Assembly: GCA_023386155.1 (NCBI GenBank)
Contig: JAEWKH010000015.1
Location: forward strand, 7,293 to 71,292
Origin: Pseudomonadota bacterium
GTDB taxonomy: Bacteria > Pseudomonadota > Alphaproteobacteria > Rhizobiales > Beijerinckiaceae
Direction of reading: 5' to 3'
Length of the DNA stretch: 64,000 nucleotides
The first letter of the stretch is position 1, and every line of letters begins with the position of its first letter. The notes under the pieces were generated by a model. The model was not told the DNA's origin, did no database searches, and was given only the letters and a program-made list of their open reading frames with translations. The position numbers were made by a program, and so were the translations under genes. Shown one piece after another: positions 33,728 to 42,797 of the stretch.

Positions 33728-35641
33728 TCATGTTTCCAAGCCAAAACACGCATCTGGCGACAGGAAACGTATGCCTCGGGCGGCGAGGCGGGCGATGAGA
33801 CTTTCGCAGAACGACCAGATGGCGTCGTCATGGACGAGATGATGGGTCAGGAATCCGACCGGCTCGTCCCGGTCGGCATGGCCGGCCGCCCGCCGTTCGA
33901 TCGCGCCGGCGAGCCCGGCGACGATCAGGGCCGGGTCGGCCAGACTTCTCGTGCCATGCCAGTCTATGGGGTCGACGTGGGTGTTGATCTGGACGAGCCC
34001 CGGCGCGGGATGTGCGGCCTGTCGGTCCGTGAAGGTGGACAATCCCCGAAACCCCAGGGGCGGCAGGCGGGCGATGAGGTCCTGGGAGATTCGGTTCCAG
34101 GGCGGCACGAAGACCGGCAGGAGCTTCGGCCCGAGGCGTTCCTGCGCCGCCTGCAGGGCCTGTCCGGCCTGTGCGGCCATGGCGTCAGCAGGGCGATGGG
34201 CGCCGAATTCCGCCTTCTTCGCGCCCGCCGGGGCATGGTTGGCATGGCTCCAGCCATGGACGAGGGCGAAGGCGCTCCGCTCCTCCGCCAGCCGCGCCGC
34301 GAGCGAGGCCTCCAGGCCTTCGGGAACGACCGCGAGGCCCAGCCCCGCATCGTACCGGCGCGCGAGGCCGAGAAGCCGGGCGAGCTGGGGCGTATCGGCC
34401 ACCGCGTCGTCGTCCCGCCACCAGAGGCGGATGGGGCAGTCCCGGTCCCTGGCCCGGTCCAAGGCCCGGTCCAGGGGCGACCAGTCGATGCCTCGGTGCA
34501 GGGCAGGGCCGGAATGCAGGAGGCGCTCGGCCACGGCGACGCTCCGGCGGGCCCCGTCGAGGGATATGGGCGGCGGCGGGGAGGGCGGCCGGGCGAGCCC
34601 GCGCCGGATCGCCCCGGCCAGATTCCGCGGCGACAGATCCGCCTCGGGCAGGATCTCGGCGAGGCCCAGCGCCACCAGCCGCTCGGCGCGCAGGCGCTGC
34701 TCGGTCTCGCGGCCGGCCTCGAAGGGCACGAGGACCGATGTCGTGCCGCAGCGCAGGAGGTCGACGACGGTGTTGTAGCCCGCCTGGCTCACGGAGAGTT
34801 CGGCCGCGCCGAGCAGGGCCCGGAAATCGGGCCTCGCCCGTTCGACGGCGACATGCGCCGGGGCGCTCTCCCGGAGGGCGAGGAAGTCGGCTTCCGGGAC
34901 GCCCCGGCCGATGAGGATGCGCCAGGCGCGGTCGGCGATCTCCCGCGCGGCCGCGATGGCGGCCCGGTAGAGCGGAAGGCCTGCCGCGCTCGATCCGCCG
35001 GAGACGACGATTCCGTGCCGGCGAGCCTGCGGAACGGGAGCCTCGTTCTCGTCCACGTAGCCGGTATAGCGGATGAGAGGCCTGATCCGCTCGTCCACGG
35101 GCCACGAGGCCTCCAGCGGCACCAGTTCCGGGTCGCCATGGACGAGCACGCCATCGTAATCGCGCAGCACGCGCTCATGAGATTCCGTAATCCGCGAGGC
35201 CTTCGACGAAGGCGCGAGGATGTCCCGGATCGAGCACAGAACCAGCAGACGCGGGTTCATGCCGCGCGCGGCGTCGAGCAGGGCGGAGAACTCGTCCGCG
35301 AGGACACGGCGGCCGAAGGGAAAAAGCTCGGTGACGAGAATATCCGGCCGGACGGTTTCCAGGGTATCGAGCAGGAGCCTGCGGCGCCTTTCGAGATGGG
35401 CCGCATCGACAGGCGCGAAGTCCTCGCCGAGCAGCGTCCTGAAATCCGTGCCGATGGTCCGCACGGGCGGGAGCTGCACGAAGCGGGCAGGATCCAGATC
35501 GGCGAGGCGCGCAGGGCTTCCGCCCGATACCAGCGTCGTCTCGTGTCCCCGTCGCGCAAAAGCCCGCGCCAGAGCGGCGGCCCTCGTCAGGTGGCCCGCT
35601 CCCAGCAGATGCGTGACGGCGATCAGGACGCGCAAGCTCAT
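33728..35641 (-). CDS. Glycosyltransferase (GT28/MurG-like) fused to polysaccharide-deacetylase-like domain
   Basis: 637 residues. The first ~345 form a GT-B fold: an N-terminal LIAVTHLLGAGHLTRAAALA (about 6-25; GxGH loop as in MurG), and a C-terminal acceptor/donor half with GIVVSGGSSAAGLPLYRA and ELSVSQAGYNTVVDLLRCGT. From about 405, WWRDDDAVADTPQLARLLGL, HGWSHANH (about 460-467) and FVPPWNR resemble the metal-binding Asp-Asp and His-x3-His of NodB-type deacetylases. One protein could thus add and trim an amino sugar. It is the last gene of a four-gene glycosyltransferase operon; the gap to the previous gene is 9 bp. Confidence 0.82.
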   Translation of the reverse strand: MSLRVLIAVTHLLGAGHLTRAAALARAFARRGHETTLVSGGSPARLADLDPARFVQLPPVRTIGTDFRTLLGEDFAPVDAAHLERRRRLLLDTLETVRPDILVTELFPFGRRVLADEFSALLDAARGMNPRLLVLCSIRDILAPSSKASRITESHERVLRDYDGVLVHGDPELVPLEASWPVDERIRPLIRYTGYVDENEAPVPQARRHGIVVSGGSSAAGLPLYRAAIAAAREIADRAWRILIGRGVPEADFLALRESAPAHVAVERARPDFRALLGAAELSVSQAGYNTVVDLLRCGTTSVLVPFEAGRETEQRLRAERLVALGLAEILPEADLSPRNLAGAIRRGLARPPSPPPPISLDGARRSVAVAERLLHSGPALHRGIDWSPLDRALDRARDRDCPIRLWWRDDDAVADTPQLARLLGLARRYDAGLGLAVVPEGLEASLAARLAEERSAFALVHGWSHANHAPAGAKKAEFGAHRPADAMAAQAGQALQAAQERLGPKLLPVFVPPWNRISQDLIARLPPLGFRGLSTFTDRQAAHPAPGLVQINTHVDPIDWHGTRSLADPALIVAGLAGAIERRAAGHADRDEPVGFLTHHLVHDDAIWSFCESLIARLAARGIRFLSPDACFGLET

Positions 35642-35650
35642 TCTCCGCGG

Positions 35651-36769
35651 CTAACTCGTGAGCGGTTCGAGCGCATTGCGCAGGCGCAATGCAGCCTGAT
35701 CGAGATCGCGCTCCTCTCGCACGAAACGCGACGCGCTGGCGCCAAGGCCGCGCAAGCGTTCACGATCCCGCAGGAGATCGCTCAACGCATCGGCGAAAGC
35801 CGTCACGTCGCCCGGCGACGTCAAGCGTCCGGTCTCGCCATCGCGCACCACGCTGGCGACGCCGCCATAGGCGCCGGCAACCACCGCGCAGCCGAGAGCC
35901 TGCGCTTCCAGAAGAACCATGCCGTAGGCTTCGTTGACGGCAGGCCAGACGAAGAGATCGGCGGCCTCGTAGAGCGCCGCCAGTGCGGCTTTGCTCTCGA
36001 CCTGCCCATGGAAGCGCACCCGCTGCGCCAGGGGCGAGAAGAGCCGCGCGATCTCGTCCCGCGCCTCGCCGTCGCCGACGATATCGAGCGTCCAGGGCAG
36101 GTGCGGCAGCCTCTCGAGGGCTGCCGCCAGAATGCGATAGGAGGCGAGCTTGTCGCCCTCCCGCATCATCGCCACCGTGAGAAGGCGCGCCCCGGCCGTC
36201 CGCGAAGGCCGGACGCCCGATGCGGACCATTCCCTTACGTCAAGAAACGGCGGCAGGTCGATCAGGGCCTGATGCGGTGGCCGGGCCGCCGCCAGGGCTT
36301 CCCGGTCATGGGCCGTCATGACGAAGATCGCATCGGCCCGGTCGAGGGCCGCTTCTGCTCCCTCGTGCCCGAGAGCCCAGGGGCCCTGCGCGCGTTTCGC
36401 CGCCCGGGAGCCTTCGGCGACCGCGTAGGGAATGCCCAGCGCCTCGGCGACGCGCGGACCGATCCAGTCCGGCGCCTTGTAATAGACGTGATAGGTGAAC
36501 CACAGCGCCGGGCGCATCGCTTCGGGCAGGGCCCTGAAATGGGCCGCGAGGCGATCGGCCTCCTCGACCGCTTGCCGGCGGAGATTCTCCTGCCGCTTGC
36601 GGTCGCCCGTCCTGTCGAGCGTTCGCAGCTCGCTCGCGAGGAGCGGCGGATAGCCAGCCCGGTCGAGGGCCTTCATCAGCAGGCGGGCCATGGTGCGGTC
36701 GCCCGAGGGAAGCGGATGGTTCGGGCTCTTCAGGGGAGCGTAGAACGCAACGGGCCGCGGGATCGTCAC
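35651..36769 (-). CDS. Family 4 glycosyltransferase
   Basis: 372 residues from GTG 36769, which overlaps the previous stop (GTGA), so it is translationally coupled; longer frames reaching 37537 run through the neighbour and are rejected. A GT-B fold: N-terminal VAFYAPLKSPNHPLPSGDRT, and the donor-binding C-terminal half with LFVWPAVNEAYGMVLLEAQA (about 282-301, the Glu-x7-Glu motif of GT4) and GGVASVVRDGETGRL. It should transfer a sugar from a nucleotide donor in the cytoplasm. Acceptor and donor are unknown. Third gene of the operon. Confidence 0.88.
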   Translation of the reverse strand: MTIPRPVAFYAPLKSPNHPLPSGDRTMARLLMKALDRAGYPPLLASELRTLDRTGDRKRQENLRRQAVEEADRLAAHFRALPEAMRPALWFTYHVYYKAPDWIGPRVAEALGIPYAVAEGSRAAKRAQGPWALGHEGAEAALDRADAIFVMTAHDREALAAARPPHQALIDLPPFLDVREWSASGVRPSRTAGARLLTVAMMREGDKLASYRILAAALERLPHLPWTLDIVGDGEARDEIARLFSPLAQRVRFHGQVESKAALAALYEAADLFVWPAVNEAYGMVLLEAQALGCAVVAGAYGGVASVVRDGETGRLTSPGDVTAFADALSDLLRDRERLRGLGASASRFVREERDLDQAALRLRNALEPLTS

Positions 36770-38037
36770 ACGCGCTCCGGTTCTCTCGTCCGGATCGCGG
36801 TCACGGTGCGCAAGCGCGCTTCCAGCACGTCGATCCCGCCTTCCATGGAAAAGTCCCGCCGCAGGCGCGAAAGGGCGGCCGCGCCGAGGATTTTCCGGCG
36901 GTCCGGATCGCGGGCGAGGAGGTTGAGGGCATTCGACAAAGCCTCCCAGTCGCCCGGCGGCACGAGCCGGCCCTCCACATCGTCGCGGATGAACTCGGGA
37001 ATGCCCGCGAAATCCGTCGCCACGATGGCGAGCCCCTGGCTGGCCGCCTCCATGATCACGTTGGGCAGCCCGTCCCGGTCGCCCGATTTCGCTTCCTTCG
37101 AGGGCAGGACGAAGAGGTCCGCCTCCCGCAGCAGGGCGACGATGTCGGGCTGCGCCTTGGAGCCGAGAAAGGCCACCTTGTCGGCGATGCCCGCGTCCTG
37201 CGCCTGCTTCTTCAGGCTGGTGAGCAGTTCCCCGCTGCCCACATGGGCAAAGCGCCAGTGAAGATCCGGCGGCAGGGCGGCAAGGGCCTGGATCAGATCC
37301 CGGAAGCCCTTCTTCGCGACGGCCCGGCCGATGGACACGATCCGCACCGGATCGAGCGGGTCCGAGCCGTCCCGGGCCGGGCGGTCCTCGGGAGCCGCCG
37401 GGAAGCGGGAGAGATCGAGCCCGTGATAGACGAGCGAGACCTTGCCGGGCTGCGACAGGGCTTGAAGATTGCCCGCCCCTTGCGCCGTGCAGGTCACCCC
37501 CCAGAGGGCTTCCGCCATCTTCTCGCGCTTTTCCCACTCAGGGGTGGTCCAGATGTCCTTGGCATGGGCCGAGAAGGTCCAGCTGCGCCCCGTGAGCAGG
37601 GCCGCATAGCGGACGACGGAGGCCGGCGTGTGGAGGTAATGCACATGCAGGTGCCGCACGTCCGCCGGCATCTCCCGCGCCATCACGAAGGCCTGGCCGA
37701 GGCGGCGCACCCGGTTGGCGGTGAAATCTCGCTTCAGGTCGCGCCAGAAGGCCCTGATCGTCGGCCAAAAGCCTTTCCGGCCCAGGCTCCAGAAGGCGCC
37801 GCGCAGCACGCGCAGGGGCTCCTCGTAGAGGTATTCCGGCAGATAGGCGACCCGGGCCGCGATCGCCTTGTGCATGGGATGAATCGCCCGCTCCGTCGGA
37901 TGCCGGAGGGACCAGATCTCGATCTCGAGGCCGCGCTGCTCGAGGGCCAGGATCTCCTGGGCGATGAAGGTCTCGGAGAGGCGTGGGTAGCCTTTGACGA
38001 CGACGGCGATGCGCCGGGCTGTCTTCGAGGGAAGCAT
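36766..38037 (-). CDS. Family 4 glycosyltransferase
   Basis: 423 residues. The N-terminal Rossmann half begins IAVVVKGYPRLSETFIAQEI (about 10-29), the KxYPRxSETFI opening typical of GT4 enzymes of exopolysaccharide clusters, followed by HLHVHYLHTPASVVRYAALL. The C-terminal half has VRIVSIGRAVAKKGFRDLIQ and SGDRDGLPNVIMEAASQGLA (Glu-containing donor motif, about 332-351). A retaining transferase is expected. It starts 7 bp after the upstream gene stop and overlaps the next by 4 bp. Confidence 0.9.
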   Translation of the reverse strand: MLPSKTARRIAVVVKGYPRLSETFIAQEILALEQRGLEIEIWSLRHPTERAIHPMHKAIAARVAYLPEYLYEEPLRVLRGAFWSLGRKGFWPTIRAFWRDLKRDFTANRVRRLGQAFVMAREMPADVRHLHVHYLHTPASVVRYAALLTGRSWTFSAHAKDIWTTPEWEKREKMAEALWGVTCTAQGAGNLQALSQPGKVSLVYHGLDLSRFPAAPEDRPARDGSDPLDPVRIVSIGRAVAKKGFRDLIQALAALPPDLHWRFAHVGSGELLTSLKKQAQDAGIADKVAFLGSKAQPDIVALLREADLFVLPSKEAKSGDRDGLPNVIMEAASQGLAIVATDFAGIPEFIRDDVEGRLVPPGDWEALSNALNLLARDPDRRKILGAAALSRLRRDFSMEGGIDVLEARLRTVTAIRTREPERV

Positions 38038-38044
38038 GGGGCGG

Positions 38045-39322
38045 TTACTCGGCCGCCTGATGATAGGCGGCGGGGAACCGCGCCCTGGAAGCCGTGAGCG
38101 ACCGCAGCCGCTCCCGCACCCGGTCGAGGCCGTCGAGCAGGCCGGGAACGACCACCTCCGAGGGGCGCGGCTGCGACGAGAGGGAGCGCAGGGCCGCCGC
38201 CATGCGCTCGGGCGTGCGCGGCGTCTTGTAGTCGCTCAGCATGCTCACCAGCCCGAGCCGTTCCCCTTCCACCGCGCGGATATACTGCTCGAGACGGGGG
38301 CGCGTGCGCGGGACGATCAGCGTGCGCTTGTCGAAGGACAGGGCCTCGCAGAAGGTGTTGTACCCGCCCATGGCCACGATGGCGTCCGCCCTCTGCATCA
38401 GCCGCTCGATCTTGTTGTCGAAGGACATCACGTCGAGCTTCGGCTGCCTGGCGATGCGTTCCACGAAGGAATGGCGCTTGTCCCGGTCGATGAACGGCCC
38501 GAAGAGGATGAGCGCCGGCTGCTCGAGCTCCGCATCGTGCTCGTAGGCCGAGATCACCCAGTCGATCAGGTCGTCGCCATCGCCGCCGCCGCCCGTGGTC
38601 ACGAGGATGAAGGGCTGCTTGGTGATCTTGGGGTAGCGGGTCAGGGACGGGGTCGGCGGCATGTCCCGGCGCAGATAGCCGGTATAGGTAATCCGCTTTT
38701 CCACATGCGCGGGCAGTTCCAGGGCCTGGAGGGGCTGGTAGACGTCCTTGAGGCCGTAGACCCAGATCTCGTCGTAATAGCTGATCAGGGCCTCCTTCGC
38801 GCCCTTGCGCTCCCATTCCGGCACGAGGAGGGCGGGTTCGTCCATCACGTCGCGGATGCCGAGCACGAGGCGGCAGCCGGCCGCCTTGAGGTAATCGAGC
38901 GCCGGCATGACCTCGCCCCGAAACCCGGTCGGCTCCTTGTCCACGATGAACACGTCCGGTCGGAAGGCCTTGGCGGCCTGGAGGATCAGGGCCTGGCGCA
39001 GGCCCACGGCTTCGTCGAGCTCCACATTGAGGTTGAGGCTGCGGTAATCCCCGTCCGGCAGCTTCGTGACCCCCGGGATGCGGATGTAGTCGACCCCGCT
39101 GTCGAACTCGAAATTGCCGATGACGGGTGAGCCCGAGATGATGACGACGGACGTGTCGGGGTGGTCCTGCACGATGGCGTTGGCGATCGCCCGCGACCGG
39201 CGCAGGTGCCCGAGGCCGAAGGTATCGTGGCTGTAGATGAGAACCCTCGTTCCGCGGCCGCTCTCGGGCCGCCCCGGGGAAGGACCTGCGTCCTGATCAA
39301 AGTCCATCGCCAGGTCTGCCAT
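38045..39322 (-). CDS. GT28/MurG-like glycosyltransferase
   Basis: 425 residues from ATG 39322 (AGGGGCAG upstream); ATG 39367 would add 15 residues. After a short acidic leader comes VLIYSHDTFGLGHLRRSRAI (a GLGH loop as in MurG-type enzymes) and, in the second half, FILVTTGGGGDGDDLIDWVI and DAIVAMGGYNTFCEALSFDK, the UDP-sugar-binding signature of GT28. First gene of the operon; related to the N-terminal half of the 33728-35641 fusion, suggesting duplication. The start faces the ABC gene at 39469 across 146 bp that must hold both promoters. Confidence 0.85.
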   Translation of the reverse strand: MADLAMDFDQDAGPSPGRPESGRGTRVLIYSHDTFGLGHLRRSRAIANAIVQDHPDTSVVIISGSPVIGNFEFDSGVDYIRIPGVTKLPDGDYRSLNLNVELDEAVGLRQALILQAAKAFRPDVFIVDKEPTGFRGEVMPALDYLKAAGCRLVLGIRDVMDEPALLVPEWERKGAKEALISYYDEIWVYGLKDVYQPLQALELPAHVEKRITYTGYLRRDMPPTPSLTRYPKITKQPFILVTTGGGGDGDDLIDWVISAYEHDAELEQPALILFGPFIDRDKRHSFVERIARQPKLDVMSFDNKIERLMQRADAIVAMGGYNTFCEALSFDKRTLIVPRTRPRLEQYIRAVEGERLGLVSMLSDYKTPRTPERMAAALRSLSSQPRPSEVVVPGLLDGLDRVRERLRSLTASRARFPAAYHQAAE

Positions 39323-39468
39323 GCGGCTGCCCCTACAGTCGGTCGGGCGGGTCGCTTGACGACCCATTCCCCTTCGCTACCTTTCAAGGTCCCCGTCGAT
39401 CAAATAAGGCGCTGCCCGAGATCGGAAAGAGGTTCATCCACGCGTATAGAAGTGGTAACGCTACGGCA

Positions 39469-42183
39469 ATGGAAAAGAGCCTCTTTAGGTATATTTGGAC
39501 ACATTCAAAGCGCGACCAATTGTTTGTTTGCGCCGTAGTGCTCGCTTCCCTACCGTTTTATTTCATGTCCCTGGATCTGCCTCGCCAGATCGTGAACCAG
39601 GCCATTCAGGGGGAGGCCTTCAGGGACGGCAACCCCACGGCCCCCTTCCTCCATCTCAGCTATGAGTTGCCGCGATGGCTGGGCGGCGGCAACCTGGAGA
39701 TCTTCGAGGGGTTCCAGGTCGGCCGCCTCTGGCTGCTGCTCGACCTTTCGTTCCTGTTCCTGTTCTTCGTCGTCGTCAACGGGGCGTTCAAGTACTGGAT
39801 CAACGTCGCCAAGGGCGCGCTGGGCGAGCGGATGCTGCGGCGGATGCGCTTCGACCTGTTCGCCATGGTCCTCCGCTTCACCCCGGAGGCCCTGCGCACC
39901 GTCAAATCGTCCGAAACCGCAACGATCATCAAGGATGAGGTCGAGCCCATCGGCGGTTTCATCGGGGATGCCTTCATCACGCCGATCTTTCTCGGCACGC
40001 AGGCCATCACCGCGCTCGTCTTCATCATGATCCAGAACATGTGGCTCGGCCTGATCGCGCTGGCCGTGATCGCCATCCAGTTCACGATCATTCCGCGGCT
40101 GCGGCGGGAGCTTCTCCGGCTTGGCAAGCAGCGGCAGCTGGCCTCCCGCCAGTTGGCGGGGCGCATCGCGGAGGTCCAGGACGGCATCGAGGTCATCCAT
40201 GTCCACAATGCCTATAACTGGGAGCGGGCGGAGATCGGGCACCGGCTGTTCGATCTCTTCTCCATCCGGCTCAAGATCTATAACCGGAAGTTCTTCGTCA
40301 AATCCCTCAACAACTTCCTGGCGCAGCTGACGCCGTTCTTCTTCTACGCGATCGGCGGCTATTTCGCCCTGCGCGGCACCCTCGACATCGGTCAGCTCGT
40401 GGCGGTCATCGGCGCCTATCGCGAACTGCCGCCGCCGCTCAAGGAGCTGATCGACTGGGACCAGCAGCGACTCGACGTCCAGGTGAAGTACGATCAGGTC
40501 ACCCAGCATTTCGCCGAGGAGCGGCTTGCGCCGCTGATCGAGGCCCGCGAGGAGGCGGAGGCGGATCAACCCCTGGTCGGTCCGCTCGTGGCCGAGGACA
40601 TCTGCGTCGCCGGCCCCCATGGCGACATGATCATCGAGGGTGGAGCCTTCACGGTCGACCTGCCCGCGAGCGTGGCGCTGGTGTCCAATGGCGGCGGCGC
40701 AGCCAGCGCCCTGGCGCGCATCATCGCCCGGCGCACGTCGGAATTCAGGGGCCAGGTCCGGATCGGGGAGCGTGACCTGATGCAGCTCCCGGTTTCCGTG
40801 GCCGGGCGCCGGATCGCCTATGCGGGCGTCGATCCGATCCTCTTTCCCGGCAGCATCCGCGACAACCTGATCTACGGCCTCCGGACCAAGCCCCTGACGA
40901 GGATGGAGGAGGAGAAGAGGGACATGGAACGCCGGATCGCCGAGGCGCTCAAGACGGGCAATCCGGTCGAGAACATCAGCGACCGCTGGGTGGATTACGA
41001 GCGGATCGGCGCCAGCGACGAGAACGATCTCGATCGTATCCTTCTCGACCTCCTGGACCGGGTCGGCATGGGCGACACGATCTATCTGTTCGGCCTGACG
41101 GGCAGGATCGATCCCGAGCGTCACATGGCCCTCGCGGAGCGTGTCGTCGAAGCCCGGCGGCGCCTGCGCGAGACGTTCCAGTCGAACGGCATGGCCGACC
41201 TGGTCGAGCCCTTCGATCCGGCGCGCTACAACAGCCAGGCCACCATTGCCGAGAACCTGCTCTTCGGGGTCCCGATCTCGGAGGAGTTCAAGGGGCGCAA
41301 TCTCGCCGAGAACGGCCAGTTCCGGAACGCCATCGACCGGGCCGGCCTGACCGGCGACCTCGTCCGCATGGGCCTGCAGATCGCCGAGACCATGACCGAG
41401 ATCTTCGAGGGGCTGCCCCCCGGCCACTCCCTGTTCGAGCAGTTCTCCTTCATCGGCGCCGACGAGCTGCCGGATTTCGGGGCCATCCTGCGCCGGCAGG
41501 CCCGGGGCGAGGGCAGCCTGAGGCGGGAGGACCGGACGCGGCTTCTGGCTCTCCCGCTCGCCTATATCGAGGCCCGGCACCGCCTCGGCCTTCTCGACGA
41601 CGCTCTGACGGCCCGCATCGTGGAGGCCCGCGGCCTCGTCCGGGAGGTCTTGGCGAAGTCCGAAGGCGTGGAGTTTCTCGACCCCGAGCGCTACTGCGCG
41701 GCCGCGCCGCTGCGCGACAACCTCCTGTTCGGGCGCGTCAGCTACCAGGTCGCCAATGCCCGCCTCAGGGTCGCCGAGGCCGTCGCAACGGTCGTCCAGG
41801 AGCTCGACCTCCTGGAGGACATCGAGCGGATCGGCCTCGATTACGAGGTCGGAACGGCGGGCCGGCTCCTCTCTTCCGACGAGAGGGCCAGCGTGAACCT
41901 GGTGCGGTGCCTGGTGAAACGCCCGGATATCCTCGTCATCGACGGGGCCCTCGCGCCGTTCGACGAGGCGCGCGGCCAGCAGCTGCTCGAATTGCTGCTG
42001 GAGCTTCTCGACCAACAAAGCCTGTTCATGGTCCTTCCGAATGATCGACAGGCGGGTGCTTTCGATGTTCAGTTGCGGTTCCGTGACGGACAAATCATGA
42101 CAGAAAAGACGGCCTCACCGGCTCTCAGGCCCACCGGACCTGAACCGGACGCCGCCCAGAGAGTGACAGGAGAGGTGGCATGA
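39469..42183 (+). CDS. ABC-exporter-like membrane protein with degenerate ATPase domain
   Basis: 904 residues. Residues 1-340 form an exporter-type membrane domain (helices near 17-36, 88-110, 165-205, 285-315). The following domain keeps the order of an ABC ATPase but not its catalytic residues. The Walker A region is LVSNGGGAASALA (404-416, no Gly-Lys-Ser/Thr), the signature is LLSSDERASV (800-809), Walker B is ILVIDGALAPFD (821-832, Glu replaced by Gly), and the H-loop region is MVLPNDR (854-860, no His). A ~300-residue insertion carries two more copies of the GSIRDNLIYG motif (461-470), at 591-600 and 746-755. Overlaps the next gene by ATGA. Confidence 0.85.
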   Translation: MEKSLFRYIWTHSKRDQLFVCAVVLASLPFYFMSLDLPRQIVNQAIQGEAFRDGNPTAPFLHLSYELPRWLGGGNLEIFEGFQVGRLWLLLDLSFLFLFFVVVNGAFKYWINVAKGALGERMLRRMRFDLFAMVLRFTPEALRTVKSSETATIIKDEVEPIGGFIGDAFITPIFLGTQAITALVFIMIQNMWLGLIALAVIAIQFTIIPRLRRELLRLGKQRQLASRQLAGRIAEVQDGIEVIHVHNAYNWERAEIGHRLFDLFSIRLKIYNRKFFVKSLNNFLAQLTPFFFYAIGGYFALRGTLDIGQLVAVIGAYRELPPPLKELIDWDQQRLDVQVKYDQVTQHFAEERLAPLIEAREEAEADQPLVGPLVAEDICVAGPHGDMIIEGGAFTVDLPASVALVSNGGGAASALARIIARRTSEFRGQVRIGERDLMQLPVSVAGRRIAYAGVDPILFPGSIRDNLIYGLRTKPLTRMEEEKRDMERRIAEALKTGNPVENISDRWVDYERIGASDENDLDRILLDLLDRVGMGDTIYLFGLTGRIDPERHMALAERVVEARRRLRETFQSNGMADLVEPFDPARYNSQATIAENLLFGVPISEEFKGRNLAENGQFRNAIDRAGLTGDLVRMGLQIAETMTEIFEGLPPGHSLFEQFSFIGADELPDFGAILRRQARGEGSLRREDRTRLLALPLAYIEARHRLGLLDDALTARIVEARGLVREVLAKSEGVEFLDPERYCAAAPLRDNLLFGRVSYQVANARLRVAEAVATVVQELDLLEDIERIGLDYEVGTAGRLLSSDERASVNLVRCLVKRPDILVIDGALAPFDEARGQQLLELLLELLDQQSLFMVLPNDRQAGAFDVQLRFRDGQIMTEKTASPALRPTGPEPDAAQRVTGEVA

Positions 42184-42626
42184 CGCTTGAGACAGAGGTT
42201 CAGTCCTTGCGGCAGGTTCCGATGTTTCGGGATGTGGATCCGGCTCGCCTGAAGCTCCTCGCCTTCACGAGCGAGCGGGTCCAGTTCTCCGGCGGGCAGC
42301 GCTTCTTCTCGCAGGGGGATCCGTCCGACGCCGCCTATGTGATCCTGGACGGCCGGGCGAACGTGCTCCTCAACACCCCCGGGGGCGACATCCAGGTGGC
42401 CGAACTCGGGAGCAACGCCCTCGTCGGCGAGATGGGCATTCTCTCGGATACGCCGCGCTCCGCCACGATCATGGCGGCCGAGCCGACCACGGCCCTGCGA
42501 ATCGACAAGCGGGTCTTCCTCGAGCTTCTCGCCCAGTTTCCGCAGATGTCCCTGGCGATCATGCGGGAACTGGCGATGCGGCTCGAGCGGACCAATGCAC
42601 AGCTTGTCGCACAGTCATCATCCTGA
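42180..42626 (+). CDS. Cyclic-nucleotide-binding domain protein (no DNA-binding domain)
   Basis: 148 residues: one cNMP-binding beta-roll and its C-terminal helices. GDPSDAAYVILDGRANVLLN (about 46-65) and the phosphate-binding cassette LVGEMGILSDTPRSATIMAA (about 81-100, Gly-Glu...Arg-Ser-Ala) are intact, so binding of cAMP, cGMP or a similar ligand is plausible. No helix-turn-helix follows, so it is not a Crp-type regulator. It overlaps the ABC-like gene by 4 bp, so the two products are probably stoichiometric, and the cNMP protein may be the soluble regulatory subunit of the membrane protein. Confidence 0.88.
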   Translation: MTLETEVQSLRQVPMFRDVDPARLKLLAFTSERVQFSGGQRFFSQGDPSDAAYVILDGRANVLLNTPGGDIQVAELGSNALVGEMGILSDTPRSATIMAAEPTTALRIDKRVFLELLAQFPQMSLAIMRELAMRLERTNAQLVAQSSS

Positions 42627-42797
42627 ATTTCCAGGCTTGCCCTGAGATTTTTCCGGGGAAATGCCGGTTATGGTTAGCGAAAACCTACCTCTTATGGTCA
42701 AGCTGACCGATTCTCGTCACAACTACCCGTCAACCCTTGTCCCAGAATGACACAAGGGAAGACCCGGCTGTCAGGCCGGGCCGTTGCGGGATAAGTG

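Noticed and set aside
33830..37261. A 1143-codon open frame on the plus strand, and similar long frames at 30002-32017 and 31828-33690
   Set aside because: They lie antisense to well-recognised glycosyltransferase and ABC genes; high GC at third positions keeps the opposite strand open. Their translations show no known motifs.
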